From Phoronis australis (taxonomy: Eukaryota; Phoronida; Phoronidae): 62,000 nucleotides of DNA. The DNA is taken from contig NMRA01000414.1 of assembly GCA_002633005.1 (NCBI GenBank), forward strand, positions 30,356 to 92,355. The letters are read 5' to 3'. A program made the position numbers and the translations under genes. The notes under the pieces are model-generated. The model made no database searches. It saw only the letters and a program-made list of their open reading frames with translations, and was not told where the DNA came from. This document shows, piece by piece, positions 21,918 through 34,158 of this stretch. The stretch's first letter is position 1. Every line of letters starts with the position of its first letter.

Positions 21918-24900
21918 ATACCTAAACAAGTAATGACATCTTCAGGGAACGGTCATCATAATATTTATTGTCAACAGAAGAGACCATGAATCGGAATGCT
22001 TGCGATGAGTGCTTTTCACTGTGACAGTACGCGGCTTCTCTTTTGTCGTTGAGATTACTGACAGTAAATGTTGACTATAAATCCTACTCAAACAAGTTGT
22101 TTGTTGTTTTTTGCAGTGACAGTTCTACCTGAGTTTTTGCTAAACTACCTAACTAAAAACCGAAATCTACTTTATCAAATATCCACTCTGCAAAAAAATT
22201 GATATTTTTTATACATCTTATCAACTGCTATGTTACAGTGAAAGGACACATTTTAATGAAGTGACACCGAGCGCTGCGCTGGCATAGGCATTATCAAATT
22301 GATCAGAATGAAAAGGTTTACTAAGCCAAAAGAAAACGTATGAATTTCATTACAACTTCAATAGAAAACAAGAAGTTTTGAATGCCGCGAATCCATTTTT
22401 GTAATTTTAGCAAAGCTTAATCAAAACTGCTGACACTTTAGTCGTCGTGTGAAACGGGGTGTCAAAAAGGTATGCGCTCACCATACTTAAAGCCGCTACA
22501 AGTCCGATTTCCGGTGTAACGAAAACAATTTTGTGATTTAGACCATTTACCGTAGTGAAGTTGGCCTCAGGTCGTCACTTAGATAAATTGTATGTGATTT
22601 CTGACCTTAAAAACGAACTGACAGTTCATTATTGGTTGAGACTAGGTTCTACAAGTTGGGTCGTGGTGACGTGTCATTTTATTCGCCGCCGGACCGCGTT
22701 CTCTAGCGATAACGGACTGTCATTTCCTTGCAAAGCTGAAAATCACATTTCATCGGTGAAAGGAAACATTAAGACCGATTTTATAGCGGTATTGAGCCAC
22801 TTCATCAGAACGCGGGTTTGTCGCCGCTTTAATAAAGATAATTGTTTAAACAAATTCGAGTGGCTAAACTGCTCAACAGATATCATGCACTGAAAGGAAT
22901 TATCTTATTATAAAGACAAAATGCTGGTAAGTTGCTCCATGATCAAAATTTGTTTCAATCCTATTCACACCAAACATACCTTTCAGAGCGTTGGCAAGTC
23001 AGGGCGTCAAAATCATATCAACGTTAACCAACCCATTGAATGTGAGCCATTTCGTATCAAGTATAACGAGGAAACATCCACTCATTCTGTGCTCTCGATT
23101 TTTTTTAAGGATCACTTCCCCAGAGTTTTGTAACTGACTATATATATACTTTTATAGCTTCATGCTAAAGCAGAAGATACGGTATACTTACTTGCATTTT
23201 TAGCAAGGTGTTTTACATGCCCCGGTGTTTAGTGGGTCAGGGATCTATTGTAATCTCCGAACCAGACTTGGACTCGGATAATTCGAATACAAGTGTGTGA
23301 GTTTATCCGAAGGCCATACAATTGTCTTTTGTTTTTCCAGTTGAGTTTCGGGTTTGCTAAGATTACACCCCGGGTCTGATCATGATCTCTGTACTCGAAA
23401 CTCGACTCGGCAGAGGACGCTTCGAGTCACGGTTCTCAAATCATGCGGCGTGATTGGTTACCACTATGAGTTTGGGACGAGTGTTCAGAGATTAGGCCCT
23501 GGGCTTTGAACAATAATGAAATTATCGGATAATGTCTCGGAAATCTTGGGATTAAATTGATTTTATTGCATTATTGCTCCCCAAGGGGTTCAAAAATGCC
23601 GACGATATTTTACGTCATTGAGGACGGTAGTCGTTCAATGTTGTCTCGTTTCTTTTAGACGCATTCATCGCTTGCTTTCGGACCAATGATTCAAAATGCA
23701 GCGCATTGAAGAAGACATGAGGGCCCTCCTGTTTTTTTTTGTTTTTTTTTGTTATTTTTAATTTTTTTATTTGAAAAATGTAATATCTATCGCCCGATGG
23801 GTATTTGTCTATTGTTTGACGAGTTGCTCGGTTGAGAACTTAAATGTTCAACCTATTTTAGACGTAATAAGATAAATCACACCCTTCCAGAGAGTTAGCA
23901 AATAGAAGGCCTGGGACCCATTTGTCAAGAACTTGTATGAAAGAGTCGCTCCTCTTCTCCGTAACGTAATCCATGTTTAGGTATTTTAAGCCCGTAAAAT
24001 CTTCTTCGATATCGAGATAACGCTCTCGTTGGATTGTATTGTAGAGTTCTTAAAACCTTCAAGATGAATTTTTCATGAGAATTTTCACCTAGGCACGTCG
24101 ATTTCTGGTAGTGTTTGACCGGAATGCGATTTTGATTTGGATATTGAATCACTGGCCAGTTTTTCGCATGATTGCTCTTCCGGGTTGTTTATGACAGTAG
24201 CAACTACATACATTATTGATTAGATATCATAGGACCAAATGGCAACCCGTAACATTAATGACTGCATAGATAACGTAATGGCCGTAAAATTCGCCGCTTG
24301 ATGCCATTTTCTAGCTCCTTGTTGGACAGTATTGGCCAAACACTGTACGGAGTAATATGTTAGGCTTCACTTGTTTGATACGTAGCGGTTTCGCTGTGTA
24401 TTGGTGATAGGTGACGATTGGCGAGTTTGTTGAGTACGATGTGAAAGACACAAGAGGAAATGGGTTGTGGAGATCGTTTGTAAGCATTCAAGTTACTTAT
24501 TGTTTTTGTCTTTGTTCACGTTTGATCGTTCCCATGCAAGGACTGGTTAAGATAACACCAGTTTTACATCTAACCGGCCCCCAAGGGCAATTTCAGTTTG
24601 CGATATGCGATACCTCTTCATTTATTGACAAGGTATATTTTGACAAGAAAAATTGGAAGATACCCGCTTCGAATTTCGCACCTGTAACCTGCGAGGCTTA
24701 TTGATTTAGGAAGAGTAAACCAGGGGAGCAGTGAGCAAAATAATAACAAACACTGGAGTATAGTGAATTCTTTATTGACAAATCCGTGCAAGTGTGTGTA
24801 AGTCGACTACGAGTTTGCATTGCCTAAGTGTACGCTCGTGTGTGTTTGCCAACATATACCGAAACAATGACTGTGTGGCTACTTACAGACTTAGCGCAGG

Positions 24901-25338
24901 GTTCCTAAGAGAAATTCCAGAGAAAGGGGCGGTTTAATGAACTGCTGTGTTTCTAGCGTTCGGTAGCTGAACTGGACCGAAAAGACCAAGTCAGGTCTCG
25001 AAGTGGAATTTGATTGAACACCAACCAACCGTTTGTAGACGTGACTACAAACATTTGAGGATAAAGGATTCTTCCCGAATTTCACACCTGGGTGCGGACT
25101 ATGATGATTGTTTCTGATAAACTTGTATAGCTGCTATCACGATGTTTTATATTAATAATGAAAGTCGTGTAGGTTGTGAAAGAAACTAGTCCGGCATACA
25201 TTTAATAGCAAGACAGTTGTTTCCTATCTAGTCCCCGCTGAATAAAATGCGCTGACCGGTTTACACAAACGGCGAGGCAGTAAAGACGATAACAGTGGTT
25301 GGAATACAGACACGGAATTAGACGTAACAATTACACTA

Positions 25339-25517
25339 ATGGACGGCTTGTTGAGAAAGCGCAAAAGTGGAGAGTCTCCGCTCAAAACTAGAGTTAGTTT
25401 TCGAAATCTTGTTCGGTCCCTTTCCGTCTTGTCCGTGCAGTCTCAGGAGTCGGCCACGACTGCTCGCATGAAAACGCCTGCTCAATCTCGTGGGAGCTCT
25501 CGTCCATCGAAATCCCT
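25339..25517 (+). CDS. Candidate alternative first exon E3
   Basis: This 179-nt exon encodes MDGLLRKRKSGESPLK and continues with a Ser-rich region (FRNLVRSLSVLSVQSQ) and a basic end (QSRGSSRPSK). It ends TCCCT/gtgagtat in phase 2; the joined codon is CTG (Leu). The 59-residue peptide is strongly basic with many Ser, as in E14 and E20. RKRKSGE looks like a nuclear-localisation-type patch, which is an inference. Confidence 0.75.
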
Positions 25518-25844
25518 GTGAGTATTATTTTTTTCTTTTCTGACGAAGCCTTGCACAACGGAGAAAACAAGGTAAATTCTCAATTTGTGTTCAAATGACA
25601 AGACAGAATTCGCGTTTTTCATTTCCCTCATGTCTTTAACCTGGACGTTCGGCTTTTATGCTCAACTAAGAATAGGCTACCAGCGGTTTTCAAACTTTCA
25701 TCTTAAAGTCTTGTTCCAATAATTTCCTTAAAAATTTAGCTTGAAAAACCTGGCTAGCGATTGCGCATTAAAAGATTGTCTACCGTTGTTTGTCTGTGGA
25801 CTGGATGTCAGATCATTTTAACTTCTGAAAACATATTTTGTTTG

Positions 25845-26283
25845 TTAGTCGTCTATGCAGTTCCAGGCGATCTTTACCTTAGTACAGTCAAAGTGGTGAC
25901 CCGTGTTACCACATTGGGGACAGTTCTCTAACTTGATATCCGGGACAAAACAATAAAGCCTCCTTGCCCTCGGGCGATAGGTGCTAGCCACAGTCGCGTC
26001 AATTATACGAACTCGGAGCACAGGTAAATCACAGCATTTGCAAAACCTAACAATTCTTTTGCCCATAAGAGCGTGTGGAAACTGAGGGGTGTATACGCCA
26101 GACGCCAGATCTGCGTAGTTTTGCGAAAGAATCGACCTCAAGCCATACAAGAGGGCGGAAACCAATGAAATGCGTGCCATTGTTTTCCACCCAAGCTTGA
26201 TATTGGCCTGCGTTCCTCATCTCGCAAAGCACAAGATCACTCAATCCTTCGTCAGATAACGTCATACATTGCAAGGGAAGCAT
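25845..26283 (-). pseudogene. Unidentified Cys-rich open stretch, possibly frameshifted
   Basis: Two overlapping minus-strand ATG frames look coding-like. One starts at 26283 (MLPLQCMTLSDEGLSDLVLC...), the other at 26180 (MARISLVSALLYG...). The latter has RFCKCCDLPVL and, 40 residues on, ENCPQCGNTGHHFDC, Cys pairs spaced like a zinc ribbon. A single frameshift near 26150 would join them into one longer product. I do not recognise the family; it may be a gene relic, a transposon fragment or chance. Confidence 0.25.
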
Positions 26284-26519
26284 GTGATTAGACTAACTTT
26301 CCTCGCTAGTGACTTCTGTCACTTCGGAACTCAGCCATTGCCATACCCGAGGGCCTCGGACATGAGCGCCGGCGTACACGATCACGTCCAGGAATGTACA
26401 GTGTTATTTATTGAAAATGAAACTATGTTGAGAATCTTTGATTTGACAAATGTTTAGTGGTATTTAATAACACGTGTTGAACACCAAGATCATCAACGTC
26501 ATCATCAACACAACTATCC

Positions 26520-26736
26520 AAGCGTGCACCCTGCCAAAAATATTGGGGGGGTCGAATTTTTCAGTATGTGGACCCTTTACTAAATAATGGGGACGAAAAA
26601 AACGGGATACTACGTTCAGACCTATGAATTGTGCACTCGTGTCGAATTCCTGTGGACCTTTTTGCCTACTTCGCCAAATGGGGGAAGGCTCGGTCGAGCC
26701 TCCCGAGACCCCCCCCCCCCCCGGAAGCGCGCATGC
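26520..26736 (+). repeat. GCGCGCATGC-ended element, copy 1
   Basis: It shares tacgttcag-c-tatgaattgtgca, ctttttgcctacttcgccaaatggggg and the closing gcgcgcatgc with copies at 28423 and 53177. It ends in a poly-C tract before the terminal repeat. The size, about 217 bp, is MITE-like. Confidence 0.8.
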
Positions 26737-28422
26737 CATCGCAGAGCTAGTTAGAAAGTCATGAAAGCTGGGGAGAACCGCTTTGGAGTACGCCATCTTC
26801 GTAGCTTTTCAGTCACGAAAATAGGCATCAAATGCGAATTAGATGTTTTAATATATATAGTGTTTAGTTTCCATAAGTTTGTACGACACTGAATTTTATC
26901 GACTCGTGCTCTCCAGCTGAGTGTTTATACTTGTTGCTTTGTGGCTTTGTGCAGACTGCCCGCTGCCTAGCAACGTAATTGCTGACGAGGTCGCCACCAC
27001 GACTTCAGTTAACTTTGACTGACAGCTTTTGTTAGGAATCGGTGATTGTAATGAAATAAAACATACGATAGACTTTGCTGTTAATTAGTGGCTATGGTAA
27101 AAGGTTGAAGTAGTCAATCTTACCCAAAAATAAAATCCACAGAATGATTTTCATATACCTTAAAACCGGACTGTGTCCATTTAAAAGAGTCATTTATGCT
27201 TTTTTTCAATTTTGCTGTTCTCGTAATGGGTTTTTCAATCCACTCCCAGATACCCGAATAGATGTTATTCTCATATTTTCGAAAGCTGGTTTCAGAAGGA
27301 TATCCGATATGTTAATGATTTAATTTATTGTGATGATGTTTATTTTCATGAATGTAACGCCTTTTTGGGCACGCTTTCCATGGTACTGGTAGTTCTATAC
27401 TTCAACGTTAGAATGATAAAGACTGGGAGATAAGAGTACGGAAGTCACCTTCCGTTTTTTCCAGAATATATTTTCTCGTCTCCTTTGACAATAATGGACG
27501 CGGGGTAAAATTTTATCATTTCCATTCACTTTCAGTTCATAAGTTAAATCCGTAGCGGAATTGAAGTGTAGAAAGAGACTTAACCAGCTGACGATCATAC
27601 ATGGGAAAATCATTCTATAATTTACTGTTTGCAAGCGACATCTGGTGTTAGTCTTCGGTATTTTCAATTTCGATTCGTATTTATTACATATGCAAATTAT
27701 TATTTGAATAGAATTTTTATTCGCCAGTCGTCTTTGTTCTCTTTGTGAGAACAACAGGAAGGAAAAACCCATCTGTCACCTTGGGAAAGTTTCTTTGTTC
27801 AAGATTTTTGGCGTTACTAAGAATCTCCGATGGAAATATAGTAGTAATATTCTGTATTTTCTATATTTTTCTTACTTGTAATTCTGCAATTTGATTTCAA
27901 AATTTAAAATTATAGTCAATTCATATAACAAGGTAGGCACAACAAAATAGTTTCTAAAATATTAAAAGACCTAATTTCTTTCACGTACCCTTTTCTCACC
28001 TGATTTTAATCATGACGACTGAGTTCATGATACATACGGTGAATATTTAAAATGGGCACATGTCCTCAGAATAGCAACGATCAAGATATTTAAGTTATAG
28101 TATTTAAATATGTTAATAACTGCAGAGCGAGAAAGTATTCAAGAGCTCTTTAGGAAAAAGCAGGAAACATTTATTAGAAGCATTTAATGAAAATTTTGAT
28201 GGAGTTTTTGCAGTCAGCAACTCGTGTCATCGAATTTAATTTATCCAGAAACTCCGGTTTTGACCACAGTGGCGTGGACAGAATTATCCGAGAACGTTAT
28301 GAGTAACCACCATTTTCACGCCGCCGTCTCTCACTGGTCGCCACCAATTTTGTCCCGGCCTTTCTCCTTTTTTGCTTCGCGCCACCTTCCGTGGGCTCCT
28401 CGCCTTCCCTGGCGATTCTTGA

Positions 28423-28651
28423 GCATGCGCGCGCCCAGCCTAAAAATGGGGGGGCTCGAATTATTGAGAATGTGGATCTTTTGCTAAGATTCACGGGGTA
28501 CGTTCAGAGCTATGAATTGTGCATTCGTCGATTTTTGTTAATTCCTGCTTTTTAATGGTCTTCCGTCTCGCTTTCTAGTTTTTTCGGAGTTTCTCTGAGG
28601 GGGCTCGCTTGAGCCCCGAGTTCCCCCGCCCTCCCCCTGAGTGCGCGCATG
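28423..28651 (+). repeat. GCGCGCATGC-ended element, copy 2
   Basis: It begins gcatgcgcgc and ends gtgcgcgcatg, so the ends are inverted repeats. The body shares attcacggggtacgtt and tatgaattgtgcattcg with copy 3. Confidence 0.85.
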
Positions 28652-28995
28652 TTGAGGCGGTCTTATGGCTGCCATTCCCTCGTACCTACTACTTCACTGT
28701 TCGTCCATCGTCCATCTATGAGCACCCTCTCCAGTAAAGTAGTAGAAGTGTCAAGTTTGTTAATCCTCTGTTATCCTTTTTGATCCTGTTGAGTGGACCA
28801 ACAACGAAACATTGACGTATTTGCTGGTTTTCCAAACGTGAATTTGCGCGGTAGGAACACACTGACGTGATCAACGCGACATCTGGTCATGCGGATCGAT
28901 TTTTGGAATTATAGCTTGTTATAAAAAAGAAAAAAAAACACGGATGGTTTGGCCAGGTATTTCGCACGGACTACAACAAAAATTAAATACTAAAC

Positions 28996-29099
28996 ATGGA
29001 CAGAAAGACACAATTCAAGCGAGTAGCTAAGATGTCTGTGTTGCTAAAGTCGGTTGTTAATCGCCAGTCAACTGCAGATGCGGACCCGTCACTGAGAAG
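28996..29099 (+). CDS. Candidate alternative first exon E4
   Basis: This 104-nt exon encodes MDRKTQFKRVAKMSVLLK, then SVVNRQSTADADPSLR, and ends AGAAG/gtaggatt in phase 2 (joined codon AGG, Arg). The first half alternates basic and hydrophobic residues and could be an amphipathic helix. The donor is a slightly weaker gtagga type. Confidence 0.68.
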
Positions 29100-30611
29100 G
29101 TAGGATTTTGTCTTCTCATTCAGGCTGTATGCTATATCATAGTGTTAATAATTATATACAAAACACCATTTTAACAGAACGCGTGTAAGTCTTTTTGATT
29201 GAAGGACCACCGTCATGTGAAATATCAATGGAATACATGTCGAGGTTATTAGAAATGCCTAATAGAATATGCGAGAAGAAAGTGTCCCTGTCAGAGCTAT
29301 ATTGTTATATCTCACACGTATTAATCCCAAAGACATGAAGAATTAAAATTATCACGACTGATTAATAGAAATTTCCCCTCTCCATGGAAACGAGGCAATG
29401 CTTCGTTTAGCCTTTTTTATTAGCATTGATGTGTGGCAACTGTTTTACATTGCGCTCTACTCAGACTTACCGCTATTAGATAGCGGAAATTTATTTTATT
29501 GGGTTATTCGCATCACCATTTGTTGGAATTGTAAAAAAGTGTCAAGTTTCAGTGCCGGGGTCTAAGTATGACGTGAGCGGTTCTTTTCAGACGGCATTCA
29601 ATCCTAAAAATGAAAACGTCATAGTCCGGTATGTAAACTACTCAGAAAGTAAGAGCAATACTTGTTTTTTCTTTCCTGATTTCCATGAAATTGACAAAAT
29701 AGATATATTTCATACATGTATGTGTTCAGTAATAAATTCCTAACGATTTAATGTAGATATCATAGGAATTTGGCCCTACGGTGATAGGACACGGTTTAAA
29801 GAAAAAGGCTTGTCAGAAAATAAATCACAAAATGGACGGTTTGAGTAGTAGATTGTTCCACATACCTTTAAGTGATTTTTTTCCAATATTACTAGCTCAC
29901 ATCAAACATTTGTGACTTTCATTTTGTGAGTAGCAAATTTTCATGAAGCCGTGTTCACTTACTGCAAGACAAAATGTCACGAGATAAACTTGCGGCGAGG
30001 AATCTGCTTTTGGAACGGAAACAATGATATCCGAATAGTAATTCACGAATTCTATCCAATAATTCAACATTCCAACTTCGTCGACCAATCATTTCAGTGG
30101 CCCGCCATTCTGCTACATTACTTTGGTAAGGTCTCGAGCGTACTCGTTTTACTATGCATGGTCTTGCGTGATCTTGCTTTTTGGCGACATTCGTGGATCT
30201 ATGGAACGCACCCATTCGATGAGGGTAACTTGCTGAACCGCAATTTGGCTCTGTTGAAAATAGATCATTCGATTTGTGTTAAAGCTAGCTAATCAGTCGT
30301 AACCCCTGACTCTCATTCCTCACTTTACAGTCAAAATACAGAAATTTACAATGATGACCTCCGAAATAAGCACTGACCGGCGAGATTGACCTCGTGACTG
30401 TTGGTGAAGTTTGTTGCATTAGAACTCTAGGAATGAGAGATTGGAACATTTTTTATGCCACAGATACAAATTTCATACTAGCTTTGGTGCAAAGGAGTAT
30501 AAACTACAGCTTTGGAAAGATCTTTTTAAAAATGAGCAAAGCGAAATCTTGCACAAAGCTAAAGTCATTAAAAACTCTTCCTTGTATAACCTAATTTATA
30601 ACTCGAAAAGA

Positions 30612-30703
30612 ATGTTGTCAGAACATTATTCTGCAGTTACCGTCACGTTTGTGGAGCGATCATGTGCGTCAACTTCCAGCACCATAAAGCTGAACACTTC
30701 ACG
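30612..30703 (+). CDS. Possible alternative first exon E5
   Basis: The ATG frame MLSEHYSAVTVTFVERS, ending in the Ser/Thr-rich ASTSSTIKLNTS, stops at TTCACG/gtgggtat in phase 2. Spacing fits the array (1.6 kb after E4). It is less basic than most members, and phase was used to find it. Confidence 0.4.
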
Positions 30704-31135
30704 GTGGGTATTCTCCGGTACCGTCCTTCGTCCTCATGTGGCCTTTGGCTTGAACGAGGCAGTATATAACGCGTGATTTTTGTGGTTTGTGCGCATGATT
30801 TTTGTTCATATACGTGACTTTTGGGTTCGTATGCATGATTCATAGGTTCGTAGTTGTTTGGCGTAGGATGCGATGGTCGTGCGTATGATTCTATGGTAGC
30901 CCTGTAAGTGTAATTTTCACATCTTTGAATGGCGCATTCACTGACTCAGGCTGACTGAGTGAGTTTCAAAAGCTTTGAATGTCGGTTTTAAACGGCTCTT
31001 TGCCGAACAAATTTTAGCGGACTTACGAAATGTCATCGATTTTCAGGATATGTCATGTGGCAGTTCTTGGTTAGCGGACTCGTGGGGCGGCAGCTCTCGG
31101 CATCTGGTGACTGCCAGCTACTCAGCGGGCACAAG

Positions 31136-31624
31136 GCCTCGTCCCCAAGCCTCAAGATGGCGCTGATCGGTTTCGCCATTTGAGGCTTGGTTATGGGAAA
31201 TCAAACGTGTCAGAATCCTGACACATTTTTACAGAAATCGCCGGAATACCACGTGTAATATAAAGTTATATCAACTTTGAAGTTTTCTGTAGTATAATGC
31301 AAAAATGAAAAATAACTGTCTATTGCAGCAATTTAGACCTAAATTATTCCAAAAATGATGTATATTGGTTCGAGAACACATTAATTTCTATGATACTATT
31401 AATAAAAATTAATTGAAAATAAGAACGTGAACAACCTTTATTTCAAACAATAACCAAAGCAATGCCTTTTGCTTCATGAATGGCAACAACAACGCCTGTG
31501 AAAATAATTAAAAAATCTGCGTTTGTTTTAATGACATCAAAGCAACGGCCAATCTTTGCGCAGAAGCTATTTCCCATAACCAAGCCTCAAATAGCTAAAC
31601 CATCTTGAGGCTTGGTTACGAGGC
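31136..31624. repeat. Nested inverted-repeat element
   Basis: The left arm gcctcgt-cccaagcctcaagatgg...tttgaggcttggttatggg is matched by the reverse complement of the right arm (31570-31624). Each arm itself holds the ccaagcctcaa unit twice in opposite orientation, so the arms are palindromic within a palindrome. There is no coding potential, so it is probably a non-autonomous DNA element of 489 bp. Confidence 0.8.
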
Positions 31625-32026
31625 TGTAGAGTATGTTGCTCGCGCGCTTTGCATGCGTGCGCACTGAATGAACCCAAACAAGTTCAGGATATTGATTTTA
31701 TTTGTCAATGGTTGAAAATTAGAGTATAAGATCAATATACACTGCAAACTGTTCTTCAAAACCCACAGAAAATCGAACTTTTTGGTATACCAAGGATTTA
31801 GTATAAAATTCCAAGTCTCTTACCTCTTGCAGTATAGAGAAAAATTAGCTTTCTGAAAAAGTACAAATTTACTCGGCGCAAAAGAACGCGTGCAAGCGCG
31901 TGGAGTAGTAGAAAATCGCGTGCAAAAGTATTTAATATTTGATTGTGTGATTTCCCAGTTGTATTGCCCAGTAGAAAAGAATTCTTATCTTTTGTGACGT
32001 AAAGAAATCGAAAAACACTCTTCTCG

Positions 32027-32058
32027 ATGAGTGTCTCTAATCGATCAAAAATCAAACG
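32027..32058 (+). CDS. Candidate alternative first exon E6
   Basis: A short exon, MSVSNRSKIK, ends AAACG/gtaagttc, a strong donor, in phase 2 (joined codon CGG, Arg). An in-frame TAA lies 27 nt upstream of the ATG, consistent with a true start. It is only 310 bp before E7, so the two may share a promoter region. Confidence 0.5.
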
Positions 32059-32367
32059 GTAAGTTCATATGGATTGTTTTTGTAAATGTAGCGCTCAATA
32101 CAATGTTAGCGATTGATGACGTCGATACGTCTACTGATAGCTGTGTGTCGATGGACCGCGGACCTTAATTTTTTGTGGATTGCCTATCCGAAGACACTTA
32201 CCGCCTCAAGATGGCCTGAATTTGCTGACAAGGGACTAGGTTTCATTGAAAAACGATTTTTCGGACGTAAGGGTAGTATTTGACGAAGTAATCGTCGCGT
32301 AGACGTCAGTCGCTTACGATAGCGAAATCACTACCAGATTCTGTTGTCGTTGTCGAGTAAGTGCGAT

Positions 32368-32471
32368 ATGATGAAGGATACGACGAAAAAAGGTCGTCTA
32401 ACTCCTTCACGAAGCAAAGGAAATTCTGACAGAGACACGCCCACGTTTAAAACCGCTACATATGGAGTTAT
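32368..32471 (+). CDS. Candidate alternative first exon E7
   Basis: The exon starts with two ATGs, MMKDTTKKGRLTPSRSK, continues GNSDRDTPTFKTATYGV and ends GTTAT/gtaagtaa in phase 2 (joined codon ATG, Met). The LTPSR and DTPTF parts resemble proline-directed phosphosites, which is an inference from pattern only. The donor matches consensus well. Confidence 0.72.
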
Positions 32472-34060
32472 GTAAGTAAAAAGTTGATTTATCCTCCAAT
32501 CCAAAGCATCATTAGATTAGTCTAGCTGAGACGAGGGCCAGATCTAAGCTCTTCCATGCCAAATCTATAGTCTGAATCCGCGTCAACTAACGCAAGTTCC
32601 TTGTGTTAAAGGTGCACCCCCCAGAGTTTGCAAATAGTGAGACATTAGCAAAGTGATTAACCATATTAAACTGGACTCGTAATCCAACTTACCCCTAAGG
32701 CAATCGGATCCAACCGTGAATATGAATGGAGAGTGCACCTGGAAGTGATTTGAAATACCCGTGTCTGCCGAAAGAGCTGATCAGCTCTTTCAAAAGTGAT
32801 TCATTTTGACGCCCCTAGTTTTTATTGTTTAATGCCATGGAATATTTTGTTCTGAGTGAACTTCATATTTGTCATCTAGGAGCACGCTTGAGACATATTT
32901 ATCTAGAATGCCTAATGGCTTATAGTCGTAGAAAGTGTGTTGAGACGAGGAAATAGGAAAGTCGACATTTTTAAGATCAAAGTGACATAAACATGAATGT
33001 GCCGATAAAGGGACTATTGTAGTAGACAATCTGGGATCTATTTGTCGCCATTGACTAGGGAAGCCAGTTCTTAACTTTTTATTGATCTTTGACATCAATT
33101 CACAAAGGTTTGCTGTCGCTCAAAGTCAGGTCCAGGTTTGGATTTCTTCAGATCCAAAGCTACACTAAGTCTGAAGGTTCCTGGACCAGTGATCAAAATG
33201 TTTTACGTATTGGATAATGCCAAAATTTCAATGTCTTTTATTTGGTAGAATTAAAAAGTACGATGTTTCCTCACCATTGGACGGCAGAGAGATCGTGAAA
33301 TCGGTTTATCAACGGGCCTCAGAATTTTTCTTGCCCTCATAGCCTTTCTGCCATCTAAACCAATTATGAGATCAGCTGCGATTATTATGAAACACAATAT
33401 CTTGTAAACGTGGTGTCCAACCCTGTCAAAAATGATGACAGTTGGCCTTCTTTCACTAGTCATTGCAGTGAGCGGTGTGTTTGGAGTTGCATTTTTGGGT
33501 GATTTTTAATTCAAAACGTCATTTTAGTAATTACCTTTATGAACATTATAGTTATTTGCTGCTTAAAATATCATACATAATTATTTGCATAATTAAATGA
33601 GGCTTAATATTTCTTAAATAAAATCTTACTAATCGGCACAGGTAAAATGCCGACTATTAATGCTCAGGAGATCGCTTGCTCAAACATTGCCCTGTCAGTC
33701 TCGACGGATCAGCTGGAGATTGTCGTTAACGAGTGACGTCACGAGATATGGAGTGTTTATCAACAAAAGGAACAGCAGAGCTAAATGGCACATAACTGGT
33801 GGTAGTGAAAAGATTTGAAAAGAAAATTAGGCTATCATAACACGCGAAATGACTGATCCGTTTATTAAATAGGCACTTTTATTGTGTTATTATTTACAAA
33901 GAACTTGCTGTGTTGAATAAAGACATGCGTTTGAATAACAATCATTTTCAGTGAGTCTATAGCGACCAAGAAAAAAATCGTACGAGACATGGCAGCGCTA
34001 TGCTGCTTCGTTTTTTGGTAATTGACGTTGTTTTGAAGAAAGTTTGTCGTTAAGCTGAAT
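32472..34060. other. Interval between E7 and E8
   Basis: I see nothing firm here. A frame near 33369-33410 (MRSAAIIMKHNI) ends in phase 2 at gtaaac but the donor context is poor. A frame at 33431 ends at gtgagcgg in phase 0. Confidence 0.5.
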
Positions 34061-34158
34061 ATGAAAAAGGGTGCTAAGACTCTCGGTGTAGAATCCGCCA
34101 CGCCTAGGGGTGAATCCGCGGGAGCCGGAGGTCGAAACAGCCCGGGAGATAGGAAGGG
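34061..34158 (+). CDS. Candidate alternative first exon E8
   Basis: The exon encodes MKKGAKTLGVESATPRGE followed by a Gly/Ala/Arg-rich tail (SAGAGGRNSPGDRK) and ends AAGGG/gtaagcca in phase 2 (joined codon GGG, Gly). Its GC content is higher than the AT-rich flanks, a sign of coding constraint. The peptide looks fully disordered. Confidence 0.72.

Larger units (their letters stand above)
19207..25338. other. Interval between E2 and E3
   Basis: Apart from the two U4 genes, I find no confident gene in this 6.1-kb interval. The plus-strand frame at 19303-19497 (MDDYARRSQMKYM...) has an AG/gt donor only in phase 1. A 6-codon frame near 24460 (MGCGDR) ends in phase 2 at gtaagcat but is too short to support. 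Confidence 0.6.
25518..28995. other. Interval between E3 and E4
   Basis: It holds a Cys-rich minus-strand open stretch (25845-26283) and two copies of the gcatgcgcgc-ended element. A minus-strand frame of 125 codons at 27395-27772 has an ATG but no recognisable domain. I see no further first exon. Confidence 0.55.
29100..32026. other. Interval between E4 and E6
   Basis: It holds candidate E5 and a nested inverted-repeat element (31136-31624). At 29590-29626 an acceptor-like tcttttcag is followed by 38 nt and gtatgtaa, a possible internal exon that I could not place in any frame with support. Confidence 0.5.

Noticed and set aside
24460-24479. MGCGDR before gtaagcat in phase 2
   Set aside because: Six codons are too few to separate from chance.
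27395-27772. 125-codon minus-strand open frame
   Set aside because: AT-rich, no domain, no splice context or neighbour; probably chance.
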